A DNA stretch of 15,603 bases, taken from positions 1 to 15,603 of the forward strand of contig PLBZ01000032.1 in the NCBI GenBank assembly GCA_003134675.1. The letters run 5' to 3'. Position numbers and translations under genes: made by a program. The notes below the pieces were generated by a model. The model did no database searches, was not told where the DNA came from, and saw nothing but the letters and a program-made list of their open reading frames with translations. The first letter of the stretch is position 1, and the number at the start of each line of letters is the position of its first letter. The DNA comes from Solirubrobacterales bacterium. Lineage in GTDB: Bacteria > Actinomycetota > Thermoleophilia > Solirubrobacterales > Solirubrobacteraceae. Below, piece by piece: positions 6,168 through 12,747 of the stretch.

Positions 6168-7112
6168 CTAAGACCCATTTCCAGCTCGCTCCAGCGCGAC
6201 ACGCCAGGCACCAGCAACCCGTTCGGCCATTCGCTGAGCTGAGAACCGGGCGGCGTGTGGACGCCCGGGCACCCGCGGGTCTTCAGAGCTCAGATGGGCA
6301 GCCAGCGCAGCTCGCCAGCTGGCTGCGTCAAAAGGTGCGCAGAGGACTCCTTGCAGGCCGTCTAGAGCCTCGGCGTGCACGCCCACAGGAGTTGCGAGTA
6401 CCGGCACCTCGCACGCGAGCGCCTCGAGCACGGCCAGTCCGAAGCCCTCCTCCTCGGAGGGCACGAGCACCGCATTGGCTGCGTTGATCCACAACGGAAC
6501 CTCCTTGGGATCAATACCACCGAGAGTGAGCAACTTCACTTCGCCTGCCACTTCCAGGGCGCGGTCATAGCGCTTGCTGGGACGCGTGGGATCGGCAGGA
6601 AATAGAAGATAGGGACGGTCGGGCTCGAGTCCCAGCTTTAGACGTGCCTCCTTACGTGGCAATGCACCAAAGCGGTCCAGGTCCACTCCGCAGGGCAACA
6701 CCTGCGTACGTCTGCGCGCCGCCCGCCCGGGAAGCTCCCCAGCCAGTGACGCCGATACGGCGCCGAGGAGATCCATAAAGGGCAGCACAGCGCGAGTGGC
6801 CTGGCGCGTGCGCGGATGGCGTACGTCGGTGCCGTGCACCGTTAGCGCTCGCGCTCGTGCTCGGACGGCGAGGGCAGGCCATGCGCTCAAGCCGAAGTGG
6901 GCGTGGACGACCTCGAAACGCTTGCCGCCATAGCGGCGGCGCAGATCGAGGAAGGCATGCCTCAATGCATTCCCGCCGGGCGGAAACTCATAGAGCTCGA
7001 CCTGCAGTCCGTCCAGATGGCGCAGTGCGTCGACCTGATCGCGCACGAAGCTCCCTCGCTCGGGATGGCCGAGGTCGGGAAGCATGTTGGAGACCACCAG
7101 TGCGCGCACCAC
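6168..7112 (-). CDS. GT4-family glycosyltransferase
   Basis: A 314-residue GT-B fold retaining glycosyltransferase. The N-terminal domain opens with RALVVSNMLP and the acceptor-side HPERGSFVRDQV, then VHAHFGLSAW and the VHGTDV loop. The C-terminal domain carries the nucleotide-sugar signature SEEEGFGLAVLEALACEVPV with the E-x7-E pair, followed by PVG. It is a little short for GT4. It transfers a sugar from an activated donor to a lipid or cell-envelope acceptor at the inner face of the membrane; donor and acceptor are unknown. The frame is open to ATG 7214, but the extra residues are Pro/Gly-rich and overlap the divergent murI start region. GTG at 7112 (or 7109) puts the first strand at the N-terminus. 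First gene of the run ending in nadB. Confidence 0.88.
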   Translation of the reverse strand: MVRALVVSNMLPDLGHPERGSFVRDQVDALRHLDGLQVELYEFPPGGNALRHAFLDLRRRYGGKRFEVVHAHFGLSAWPALAVRARARALTVHGTDVRHPRTRQATRAVLPFMDLLGAVSASLAGELPGRAARRRTQVLPCGVDLDRFGALPRKEARLKLGLEPDRPYLLFPADPTRPSKRYDRALEVAGEVKLLTLGGIDPKEVPLWINAANAVLVPSEEEGFGLAVLEALACEVPVLATPVGVHAEALDGLQGVLCAPFDAASWRAALAAHLSSEDPRVPGRPHAARFSAQRMAERVAGAWRVALERAGNGS

Positions 7113-7181
7113 TCGCTGACCGTAGCGCTCTGGAATGATGACCTGCGTGACAGGCCCTTCACCAAGCCCTGCAGATGATGG

Positions 7182-7197
7182 CCCACCTGCAGGTGGG
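7182..7197. promoter_or_regulatory. 16-base perfect palindrome between GT4 gene and murI
   Basis: CCCACCTGCAGGTGGG is its own reverse complement and fills 7182-7197, immediately before the chosen murI GTG (7198) and in the divergent gap with the glycosyltransferase start (7112). A perfect 16-base dyad between divergent genes is a reasonable dimeric-regulator operator, and it would also fold as a hairpin over the murI start. If murI instead starts at ATG 7135, the palindrome is coding and less likely to be an operator. Confidence 0.38.
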
Positions 7198-8058
7198 GTG
7201 GGTGGGCACCCCATCCCCTCCGATCCACGCGGACGGCCGATTGGCGTGTTTGACTCAGGCGTAGGCGGACTGACGGTGCTGCACGAGCTGCTGGTCAGGT
7301 TGCCCCACGAGGACTTCCTATATCTGGGCGATACCGCGCGCTTTCCCTATGGGGAACGCCAGCCGGCCGAGATCGAACGCTTTTCGGCCGAGATTGCGGA
7401 GGAGCTATTGCGGCGGCGGGCCAAGCTGCTGGTCGTCGCCTGCAACTCCGCGACCTCCGCTGCCCTGCCCAGTTTGAACCGGCGCATGATGCAGACCACC
7501 CTCGGTCTGGATGTCCTGGGTGTGGTGCGACCCGAGGCGTTGCGAGCTGTCGCCACCACGCGCAGCGGGCGCATCGGATTGCTGGCCACCCCCACCACCG
7601 TTGCCAGCCGTGCTTACGAGGAGGCTGTGCTGGCCATCGATCCTCATGTCACGCTCCACGCCGTGCCGTGTCCTGGCCTGGCGGCGATCATCCAGGCAGG
7701 CGAGCAGTTCGACGAACGTGCTGTGGAGACGGTGCGCGAGGCTTGCGTGCCGCTGCATGAGGCCGATTGCGACACGGTGATTCTCGGCTGCACCCACTAC
7801 CCGCTGATCCAGCCAATGTTGCAGAGGATGCTCGGTCCCAGGGTGACGCTTGTCAGCTCCGGGGCGGCCCTGGCCAGGCAGGTCGAGCACGCGCTGAGCA
7901 CCCGCGATTTGCGCAACCCGCGCGTCGGGGAGGGGGACTATCGCTTTCTTTGTACCGGGGACGCCGAGGCCTTCCACGAGCTGGGCACGCGCTTCTTGCA
8001 GATGCCGCTGGGTCCAGTCGAGCACGTCGAGCTCGCCGCGGTAGAGGTGCCGGCGTGA
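7198..8058 (+). CDS. murI: Glutamate racemase
   Basis: A 286-residue cofactor-independent racemase making D-glutamate for peptidoglycan. The IGVFDSGVGGLTVL block holds the active-site Asp19-Ser20. The two catalytic cysteines are Cys82 in VACNSATS and Cys198 in LGCTHYP, with His200 beside the second. GDTARFPYG and SSGAAL are also typical. Start choice is uncertain: GTG 7198 leaves 14 residues before IGVFDSG, as in most family members, while ATG 7135 or 7138 adds 20 or so Pro/Ser/Gly-rich residues and nearly meets the divergent gene. Neither has a convincing Shine-Dalgarno site; AGGTGG at 7191-7196 is only one base from 7198. First gene of the murI-rph-rdgB unit; its stop overlaps rph as GTGA. 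Confidence 0.94.
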   Translation: MGGHPIPSDPRGRPIGVFDSGVGGLTVLHELLVRLPHEDFLYLGDTARFPYGERQPAEIERFSAEIAEELLRRRAKLLVVACNSATSAALPSLNRRMMQTTLGLDVLGVVRPEALRAVATTRSGRIGLLATPTTVASRAYEEAVLAIDPHVTLHAVPCPGLAAIIQAGEQFDERAVETVREACVPLHEADCDTVILGCTHYPLIQPMLQRMLGPRVTLVSSGAALARQVEHALSTRDLRNPRVGEGDYRFLCTGDAEAFHELGTRFLQMPLGPVEHVELAAVEVPA

Positions 8059-8786
8059 GCGGTGCGGAACGCAGCTACGGACGCGGACCGAGCGAGCTGC
8101 GACCGATCGCAATCGAGCCGGGGTTCATGCGCACGGCCACTGGCTCCGCCTTGATCTCGGCTGGGGAGACCCGCGTGATCTGTACTGCCTCCGCGCAGGA
8201 GAGCGTGCCGCGCTGGATGGCCGGTAAGGGTCGCGGATGGCTCACGGCTGAGTACGGCATGCTGCCGGCGTCCACCGGGGATCGCAAGCAGCGCGACATC
8301 TCCAAGGGCCGCCTCGATGGCCGCTCGGTTGAGATCCAGCGCCTGATCGGCCGTTCGCTGCGTGGTGTGATCGACCTCTCCAAGCTCGGGGAACGCACGA
8401 TCTACCTGGACTGCGATGTGCTCCAGGCTGATGGCGGGACGCGTTGCGCCTCGATCACCGGCGCTTACGTGGCCTTGGCGCTGGCGTGTGGGCGTCTGCA
8501 GTCCGAGGGTTTGCTCGAGCACTCGCCCTTGACGGGATCGGTGGCGGCGGTCTCCTGCGGCATGGTGAACGGGATCCCCTTACTCGATCTGGACTACTCC
8601 GAGGACTCAACCGCCGAGGTCGACGCCAACGTTGTGATGACCGGCGAGGGTGGCCTGATCGAGGTGCAGGCCACGGCCGAGCGCACACCGCTCTCCCGCG
8701 CCCATCTCGATGAGCTGCTGGCGCTCGCGGCGGCCGGCATCGAGCAGTTGCGGGCCGCGCAGGAGCAGGCGATCGCCCCAGCGTGA
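8055..8786 (+). CDS. rph: Ribonuclease PH
   Basis: A 243-residue phosphorolytic 3'-to-5' exoribonuclease that trims tRNA 3' ends and works as a hexameric ring. Family blocks are clear: GRGPSELRPI near the start, TRVICTASAQESVPRW, GRGWLTAEYGMLP, RSVEIQRLIGRSLR with the conserved arginines, and LDCDVLQADGGTRCASITGAY with the phosphate-site Gly-Thr-Arg. The C-terminal half has GMVNGIPLLDLDYSEDS and DANVVMTG. GTG at 8055 overlaps the murI stop as GTGA, is preceded by GAGGTG at 8044-8049, and gives the usual family length; the open frame extends further upstream only inside murI. The first block reads SYGR where many homologues have D-G-R. Confidence 0.95.
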   Translation: MSGAERSYGRGPSELRPIAIEPGFMRTATGSALISAGETRVICTASAQESVPRWMAGKGRGWLTAEYGMLPASTGDRKQRDISKGRLDGRSVEIQRLIGRSLRGVIDLSKLGERTIYLDCDVLQADGGTRCASITGAYVALALACGRLQSEGLLEHSPLTGSVAAVSCGMVNGIPLLDLDYSEDSTAEVDANVVMTGEGGLIEVQATAERTPLSRAHLDELLALAAAGIEQLRAAQEQAIAPA

Positions 8787-9382
8787 GGCTTCTGCTGGCC
8801 ACCCACAACGAGCACAAGCGCCGCGAGTTCGTGCGCCTGCTCGACGGTTGCGAGGTGGAGATCCTGTCCATGGATGTCGCGCTGCCGCCGGAGGAGGGAG
8901 AGACGTTCGCGAAGAACGCACTCGGTAAGGCGCGGGCTGCCGCCGAGGCGACCGGCAGGGTTAGCATCGCCGACGATTCGGGGATCGAGGCGGCGGCGCT
9001 GGGGGGCGCGCCGGGGGTGCGCTCGGCGCGGTACGCGGGAGAGCACGTCTCAGACGAGGAGAACTTGGCGAAGCTGCTGCGAGAAGCGCCGGCAGGCAGT
9101 GCGCTTGAGTACGTGTGCGCACTCGTGTATGTCGATCCGCAGGCTGGCGTGGAGCGCGTGTTCGAGGGCCGCTGTGCCGGACGACTGGCGGCGGAGCCCC
9201 GTGGAGCTGGTGGATTTGGCTATGACCCAGCGTTTCTGCCGGATGACAGGGATTGGGGCCCACCCACCCCTGAGAGCCCGCCCACCCTGACGATGGCGGA
9301 GCTGAGCGACGAGCAGAAGGATGCGATCAGCCACCGCGGGCGCGCGGTGCGAGCGCTGCTCACTTGGTTCAAAGAAGGTTGA
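8783..9382 (+). CDS. rdgB: XTP/dITP diphosphatase (HAM1/RdgB NTPase)
   Basis: A 199-residue inosine triphosphate pyrophosphatase-family enzyme that removes non-canonical purine nucleotides such as dITP and XTP. Visible are LLATHNEHKRREF (the T-x-N-x-x-K nucleotide site), IADDSGIEAAALGGAPGVRSA, GGFGYDPAFLP, and the C-terminal ISHRGRA. The segment between FLPDD and MAELS (RDWGPPTPESPPTLT) is longer and more Pro-rich than usual, a likely surface loop. GTG 8783 overlaps the rph stop as GTGA, so translation is coupled; the nearest AGGAG (8761) is too far away. Its last 14 bases overlap a convergent small membrane protein gene. Confidence 0.94.
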   Translation: MRLLLATHNEHKRREFVRLLDGCEVEILSMDVALPPEEGETFAKNALGKARAAAEATGRVSIADDSGIEAAALGGAPGVRSARYAGEHVSDEENLAKLLREAPAGSALEYVCALVYVDPQAGVERVFEGRCAGRLAAEPRGAGGFGYDPAFLPDDRDWGPPTPESPPTLTMAELSDEQKDAISHRGRAVRALLTWFKEG

Positions 9383-9518
9383 TCGCGGCCGAGATCGCCA
9401 CGGCGAGACCGAGTCCGGCATAGCCGTTGTAGCCGGAGAGCAGCAGCAAGAGCGCGGTGATGAGCGCGACGAGCACGGTTACGCTCCAGGCGATGCGGTT
9501 GACCGTCATCTCGGCCAT
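9369..9518 (-). CDS. Small hydrophobic membrane protein, 49 residues
   Basis: A short frame on the minus strand, ATG at 9518 to TGA at 9369-9371. It reads MAEMTVNRIAW, a strongly hydrophobic stretch (VTVLVALITALLLLLSG), a small turn YNGYAGLG, and a second hydrophobic stretch (LAVAISAAINLL) to the end. That is two predicted membrane helices and almost nothing else. It is the only sensible content of the 9383-9587 gap and overlaps the 3' end of rdgB by 14 bases tail to tail. A second ATG at 9509 is possible. No strong Shine-Dalgarno site is seen. The clean two-helix hydrophobic pattern with a charged N-terminus favours a real gene; function unknown. Confidence 0.55.
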   Translation of the reverse strand: MAEMTVNRIAWSVTVLVALITALLLLLSGYNGYAGLGLAVAISAAINLL

Positions 9519-9576
9519 TGTGGCGGATGCGGCCGTCCGCGCGCGGTGTTAGCTTCGGGATAACGATTCACGAGCG

Positions 9577-9582
9577 AGGAGG
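9577..9582 (+). promoter_or_regulatory. Strong ribosome binding site for HU
   Basis: AGGAGG lies 5 bases upstream of GTG 9588 and fixes that codon as the HU start. It is the strongest ribosome site in the window, which suits an abundant protein. Confidence 0.85.
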
Positions 9583-9587
9583 ACGAA

Positions 9588-9866
9588 GTGACGAAGTCCG
9601 AGTTGGTCGACCAGGTGGCGGATCGCGCCGATCTGACCAAGCAGGATGCCGCGCGGGCGGTAGACGCGGTGCTGGCCACGGTGGAGGACGCATTGCGCCG
9701 AGGTAGCGAGGTGACGGTGTCGGGATTCGGCAAGTTCCACGTGGGCGAGCGCGGCGCGCGCCAGGGCGTCAACCCGCGCACCGGGGAGCGCATCCAGATC
9801 GCTGCCTCGCGCGTTCCCCGTTTCACCGCGGGCAGCGGCCTGAAGAGTGCGGTGAAGGGCCGCTGA
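9588..9866 (+). CDS. hup: HU-family DNA-binding protein
   Basis: A 92-residue histone-like protein of standard length that binds and bends DNA as a dimer in the nucleoid. It starts MTKSELVDQVADRADLTKQ, the usual helical dimerisation half, then VTVSGFGKFHVGERGARQG. The DNA-binding beta-arm signature GVNPRTGERIQIAAS is complete, ending with VPRFTAGSGLKSAVKG. Unlike mycobacterial HupB it has no Lys/Ala-rich C-terminal tail. The GTG start is supported by AGGAGG 5 bases upstream. It is first in its direction after the small membrane gene, so its promoter should lie at about 9519-9570; a GATAACG-like -10 region at about 9559-9565 is possible but weak. pyrF follows closely. Confidence 0.95.
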   Translation: MTKSELVDQVADRADLTKQDAARAVDAVLATVEDALRRGSEVTVSGFGKFHVGERGARQGVNPRTGERIQIAASRVPRFTAGSGLKSAVKGR

Positions 9867-9898
9867 GCCTGCCGCTGCCCTTCGGAGACACACTGGCG

Positions 9899-10783
9899 GT
9901 GCGCGTGCAGGAGCGCCAGTCACAGGTCGTGCTCGGCCTCGATCCTGACCCGAGTGCGCTGTGGCCAGGAAGCGACGTGCGCGCACAGGGCGATGCTCCC
10001 CCGGTGCAGCTCGCCGGGATGGCGATCCTCGCGCACTGCCGCGCGCTGATAGATGCCACGGCCGAGGCGTGCGTCGCGATCAAGCCGCAGCTCGCGCGCT
10101 TCGAATTGCTCGGCGCGGTCGGGTGGACGGTGCTGGGGGCTGTGGCCGCCCACGCACGTGAGTTGGGTCTCCTGGTGATCGCGGACGGCAAGCGCGGCGA
10201 CATCGACGTGACCGCGCGGGCATACGCCCAGGCGCTGTTCGGCGGCGTGGAGACGCCGTTCGGCGAGGTCGCTGGATTGGACGCGAACATGGCGACGGTC
10301 AACCCGCTGATGGGCAGGGATGCGGTCGAGCCGTTCGTGACGGCGGCGCGCGCGGCGGGTGCCGGAGTCCTGCTGCTCGTGCGCACGTCCAACCCGGGAG
10401 CAGCCGACGTCGAGGACCTAGAGCTGGCCGATGGAGGGAGCTTGTGGGAACGACTGGCGGGCATCGTCGACGAGCTGGGCGGGGCCGGCGTGGGGGAGTC
10501 GGGATTGAGCGATGTGGGGGCCGTCTTCGGAGCGACCGTCCCGAACCATCTGGCCCGTGCCCGTGAGCTGATGGGGCAGGCGACGTTCCTGCTCCCCGGC
10601 GTCGGCGCGCAGGGGGGGCGGGTGGAGGATCTTGCCCCCGCGTTCGCCCCGGGCCGCGCGGGTGGCTTGGTGAGCGCCTCGCGGAGTATTTCTAACGCGC
10701 ACTTCCTCACAGGGGAGGACCCCGCCCAAGCCGCCCGAACCGAGGCCGAGCGTTTGCGTGAGGCTACGTGGGCGCTGGGGTAG
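9899..10783 (+). CDS. pyrF: Orotidine 5'-phosphate decarboxylase, type 2
   Basis: A 294-residue (from GTG 9899) OMP decarboxylase making UMP in pyrimidine synthesis. The barrel starts with VVLGLDPDPSALW, has FELLG for the KPQLARFE strand, and carries the catalytic Asp/Lys cluster in IADGKRGDIDVTARAY. Phosphate-binding regions LLVRTSNPGA and FLLPGVGAQGG follow. The length and DGKRGDI context fit the longer type 2 subfamily. Start is doubtful: the same frame upstream reads LPFGDTLA before VRVQERQSQ, and that PFG-x-x-LA helix is typical of the subfamily N-terminus. It is preceded only by CTG codons (9869, 9875), with GAAGGG at 9854-9859. The true start may therefore be a CTG, giving up to 10 more residues. 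Confidence 0.92.
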   Translation: MRVQERQSQVVLGLDPDPSALWPGSDVRAQGDAPPVQLAGMAILAHCRALIDATAEACVAIKPQLARFELLGAVGWTVLGAVAAHARELGLLVIADGKRGDIDVTARAYAQALFGGVETPFGEVAGLDANMATVNPLMGRDAVEPFVTAARAAGAGVLLLVRTSNPGAADVEDLELADGGSLWERLAGIVDELGGAGVGESGLSDVGAVFGATVPNHLARARELMGQATFLLPGVGAQGGRVEDLAPAFAPGRAGGLVSASRSISNAHFLTGEDPAQAARTEAERLREATWALG

Positions 10784-10900
10784 GCGGTGCGCGCCCACCT
10801 ATTTGAAACAGGCTCTTAGAGAGGTTCGCTAGCCTCTGGGTGTGCGCTCCGCGGCATCACCCGCCGTTCGGAGTGTCGGAATGCGGGTACAGAGCCAGAG

Positions 10901-11857
10901 ATGATCATCACGGTCACGCTCAATGCGGCTATCGACAAGTCGCTCTCGGTGCCGAACTTCCGGCTGGGGCGGCGTCACCGCACCGTCGAGCAACGCACGA
11001 TGGCCGGTGGGAAGGGCGTGAACATCGCGCGCACGCTGAAGACGCTCGGCCAGCCGGTGATCGCCACCGGCTTCGCGGGCGGCGCCACGGGGACTCATAT
11101 CGTCGAGCAGCTGACCGAGGAGTCGATCCTGAACGACTTCGTGCGCATCCGCGATGAGTCGCGCACGAACACCTCGGTCCTCGACCCGACGACCGGCGAG
11201 CAGACGGAGATCAACGAACGCGGCCCCTCGGTATCTGAGCGGGAGGTCGAGCTGTTCCGCGACAAGCTGCTGTATCTCGCTCGCGGTGCCGCGATCGTCG
11301 TATTTGCCGGCTCGCTCCCACGCGGAATCGAGTCCGATATCTACGCCGTGCTGATTCGCGAGCTGGAGCGGACGGGGGTCACTACCGTGATCGACACCGA
11401 TGGCGAGCCTTTGCGCCAGGCGGTTCGCGCCGAACCCGACGTTGTCTCACCAAATGTGATCGAGGCCGAGGAGCTCGTGGGGCACGAGTTCTCGAGCGAG
11501 GAGGAGCGCTCGCTGGCCGTGCGCGAGATCGCCGCGCTCGGTCCACGGGAGGCGATCATGACGCTCCCCGACGGCTGCTTCGCCCAGGTGCTCGTCGACG
11601 GTCATCCGTGTATGAGGCGCGTGAGCGTCGAGGTCCGCGAGTCGATCGCCAAGCGTGGCTCCGGTGACGCCTTCTTGGCGGGCTACATCGCGGCGCGCTA
11701 CGAGGGTCGTGCGCCAGACCAGTGCCTGCGCTTCGGCGTGGCCTGCGGGGCCGAGTCCACCGCCAGATTGGGAGCTGGCCTGATCGACCCGCGCGAGGCG
11801 AGACGCCTGATGGGCGATGTCGAGCTGAGCGAGATCGACCTTCCGGCGAAGGTCTGA
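10901..11857 (+). CDS. 1-phosphofructokinase-like PfkB-family sugar kinase
   Basis: A 318-residue ribokinase-fold kinase of the 1-phosphofructokinase/tagatose-6-phosphate kinase branch. It opens IITVTLNAAIDKSLSV, close to the TVTLNPAID start of that branch, then GGKGVNIARTLKTLG at 36-50 (PfkB signature 1). GSLPRG and SPNVIEAEELVG are mid-protein landmarks. The C-terminal signature is KRGSGDAFLAGY with catalytic Asp256 and the GSGD anion hole. It phosphorylates a sugar phosphate with ATP, possibly fructose 1-phosphate, but no PTS gene is nearby to fix the substrate. Its own promoter probably lies in the 117-base gap upstream. It ends 2 bases from the convergent permease gene, leaving no room for a terminator between them. 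Confidence 0.9.
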   Translation: MIITVTLNAAIDKSLSVPNFRLGRRHRTVEQRTMAGGKGVNIARTLKTLGQPVIATGFAGGATGTHIVEQLTEESILNDFVRIRDESRTNTSVLDPTTGEQTEINERGPSVSEREVELFRDKLLYLARGAAIVVFAGSLPRGIESDIYAVLIRELERTGVTTVIDTDGEPLRQAVRAEPDVVSPNVIEAEELVGHEFSSEEERSLAVREIAALGPREAIMTLPDGCFAQVLVDGHPCMRRVSVEVRESIAKRGSGDAFLAGYIAARYEGRAPDQCLRFGVACGAESTARLGAGLIDPREARRLMGDVELSEIDLPAKV

Positions 11858-11859
11858 GA

Positions 11860-12747
11860 TCAGCCGCCCGCTACATCGCGGCGCAGAAATACGAGGTAGC
11901 CGGCGAACAGCGCAGGGACTGCGTACAGCGCGCAGAGCCACAGCGAGTGCCAGATCGGCGCCCAGTCTGTGGGGGTGCGCAGCAGGCCGTGCCAGTTCTC
12001 GAACTGTTCGGTCAGCAGGTAGGGCTTGATGCCTTCCAGCCCGGGGATCTGTCCGACGATGAACAGCAGGATGACGATGCCCACGGTGCCGACTACGGCC
12101 GCGGCGCTATTGCGCGTGACGGTGGACAGCAGCACCCCGATGCTGGCCACTGTCAGCAGCGGGATCAGGTAGCAGGCGTTGGCGGCGAACACCAACAACA
12201 GGCCTTCCGGTGCGGAGACGACGGTTCCCGAGTAGGTGGTGATCTGGTTGAACCCCCACGACGCGACGCCACCAACCGTTGCCACCGCGGCTGACAGGAA
12301 TACCGCGATCGTGGCATAGGTCACAGCCGCCAGGGCCTTCGCGGCGAACACCTGGCCGCGGTCGACCGAGCGCGTGAGAATCGTCTTCAAGGTCCCGTTG
12401 CCGTCCTCGGCGGCGACGATGTCCCCGGCAACCAAGGCGGCGATCAAGGGCAGCATGAAGACGGACAGGAACAGCAGCATCAGCACCGGGGTGGCCAGGC
12501 CAGATTGGGTGATCTGGCGGGCAAAGGGGTTATTCCCACCATGATCGTGACGCTGGTGCACGTTCTGGAACACGACGAAGACGATCGGCAGGATGACAGC
12601 CAGCCCCAGTCCCATGTAGGTGCGCTTCTGGGAGATCAGCTTGCGCAGCTCCCAGCGGTAGGCCGTGAGCGTCGAGGGCCGTTTGAATGAGAGCCCGCCC
12701 GCCCCGCCCGGGGCCGGCACGGCGGGAGAGGCCGCGACGCTGCTCAT
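11860..12747 (-). CDS. ABC-2 type transporter permease
   Basis: A 295-residue integral membrane subunit of an ABC exporter. After a Pro/Ala/Gly-rich cytoplasmic N-terminus, YRWELRKLISQKRTY leads into six likely membrane segments at about 45-61, 86-108, 137-161, 181-207, 214-232 and 267-287. Between segments 2 and 3 is the ABC-2 coupling motif GDIVAAEDGNGTLKTILTRSVDR. A His/Asn-rich loop after segment 1 (HQRHDHGGNN) would lie outside. Its ATG overlaps the ATPase stop as ATGA, so the two are made together and almost certainly pair. Cargo cannot be read from sequence. Confidence 0.93.
   Translation of the reverse strand: MSSVAASPAVPAPGGAGGLSFKRPSTLTAYRWELRKLISQKRTYMGLGLAVILPIVFVVFQNVHQRHDHGGNNPFARQITQSGLATPVLMLLFLSVFMLPLIAALVAGDIVAAEDGNGTLKTILTRSVDRGQVFAAKALAAVTYATIAVFLSAAVATVGGVASWGFNQITTYSGTVVSAPEGLLLVFAANACYLIPLLTVASIGVLLSTVTRNSAAAVVGTVGIVILLFIVGQIPGLEGIKPYLLTEQFENWHGLLRTPTDWAPIWHSLWLCALYAVPALFAGYLVFLRRDVAGG

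Noticed and set aside
7405..8112. Minus-strand frame antisense to murI
   Set aside because: Shadow of murI, which has all catalytic motifs; composition is Arg/Gly/Gln-rich without domain features.
9257..9296. CCCACCC-rich stretch in rdgB as a regulatory repeat
   Set aside because: It encodes the Pro-rich loop of RdgB in frame, which explains it.
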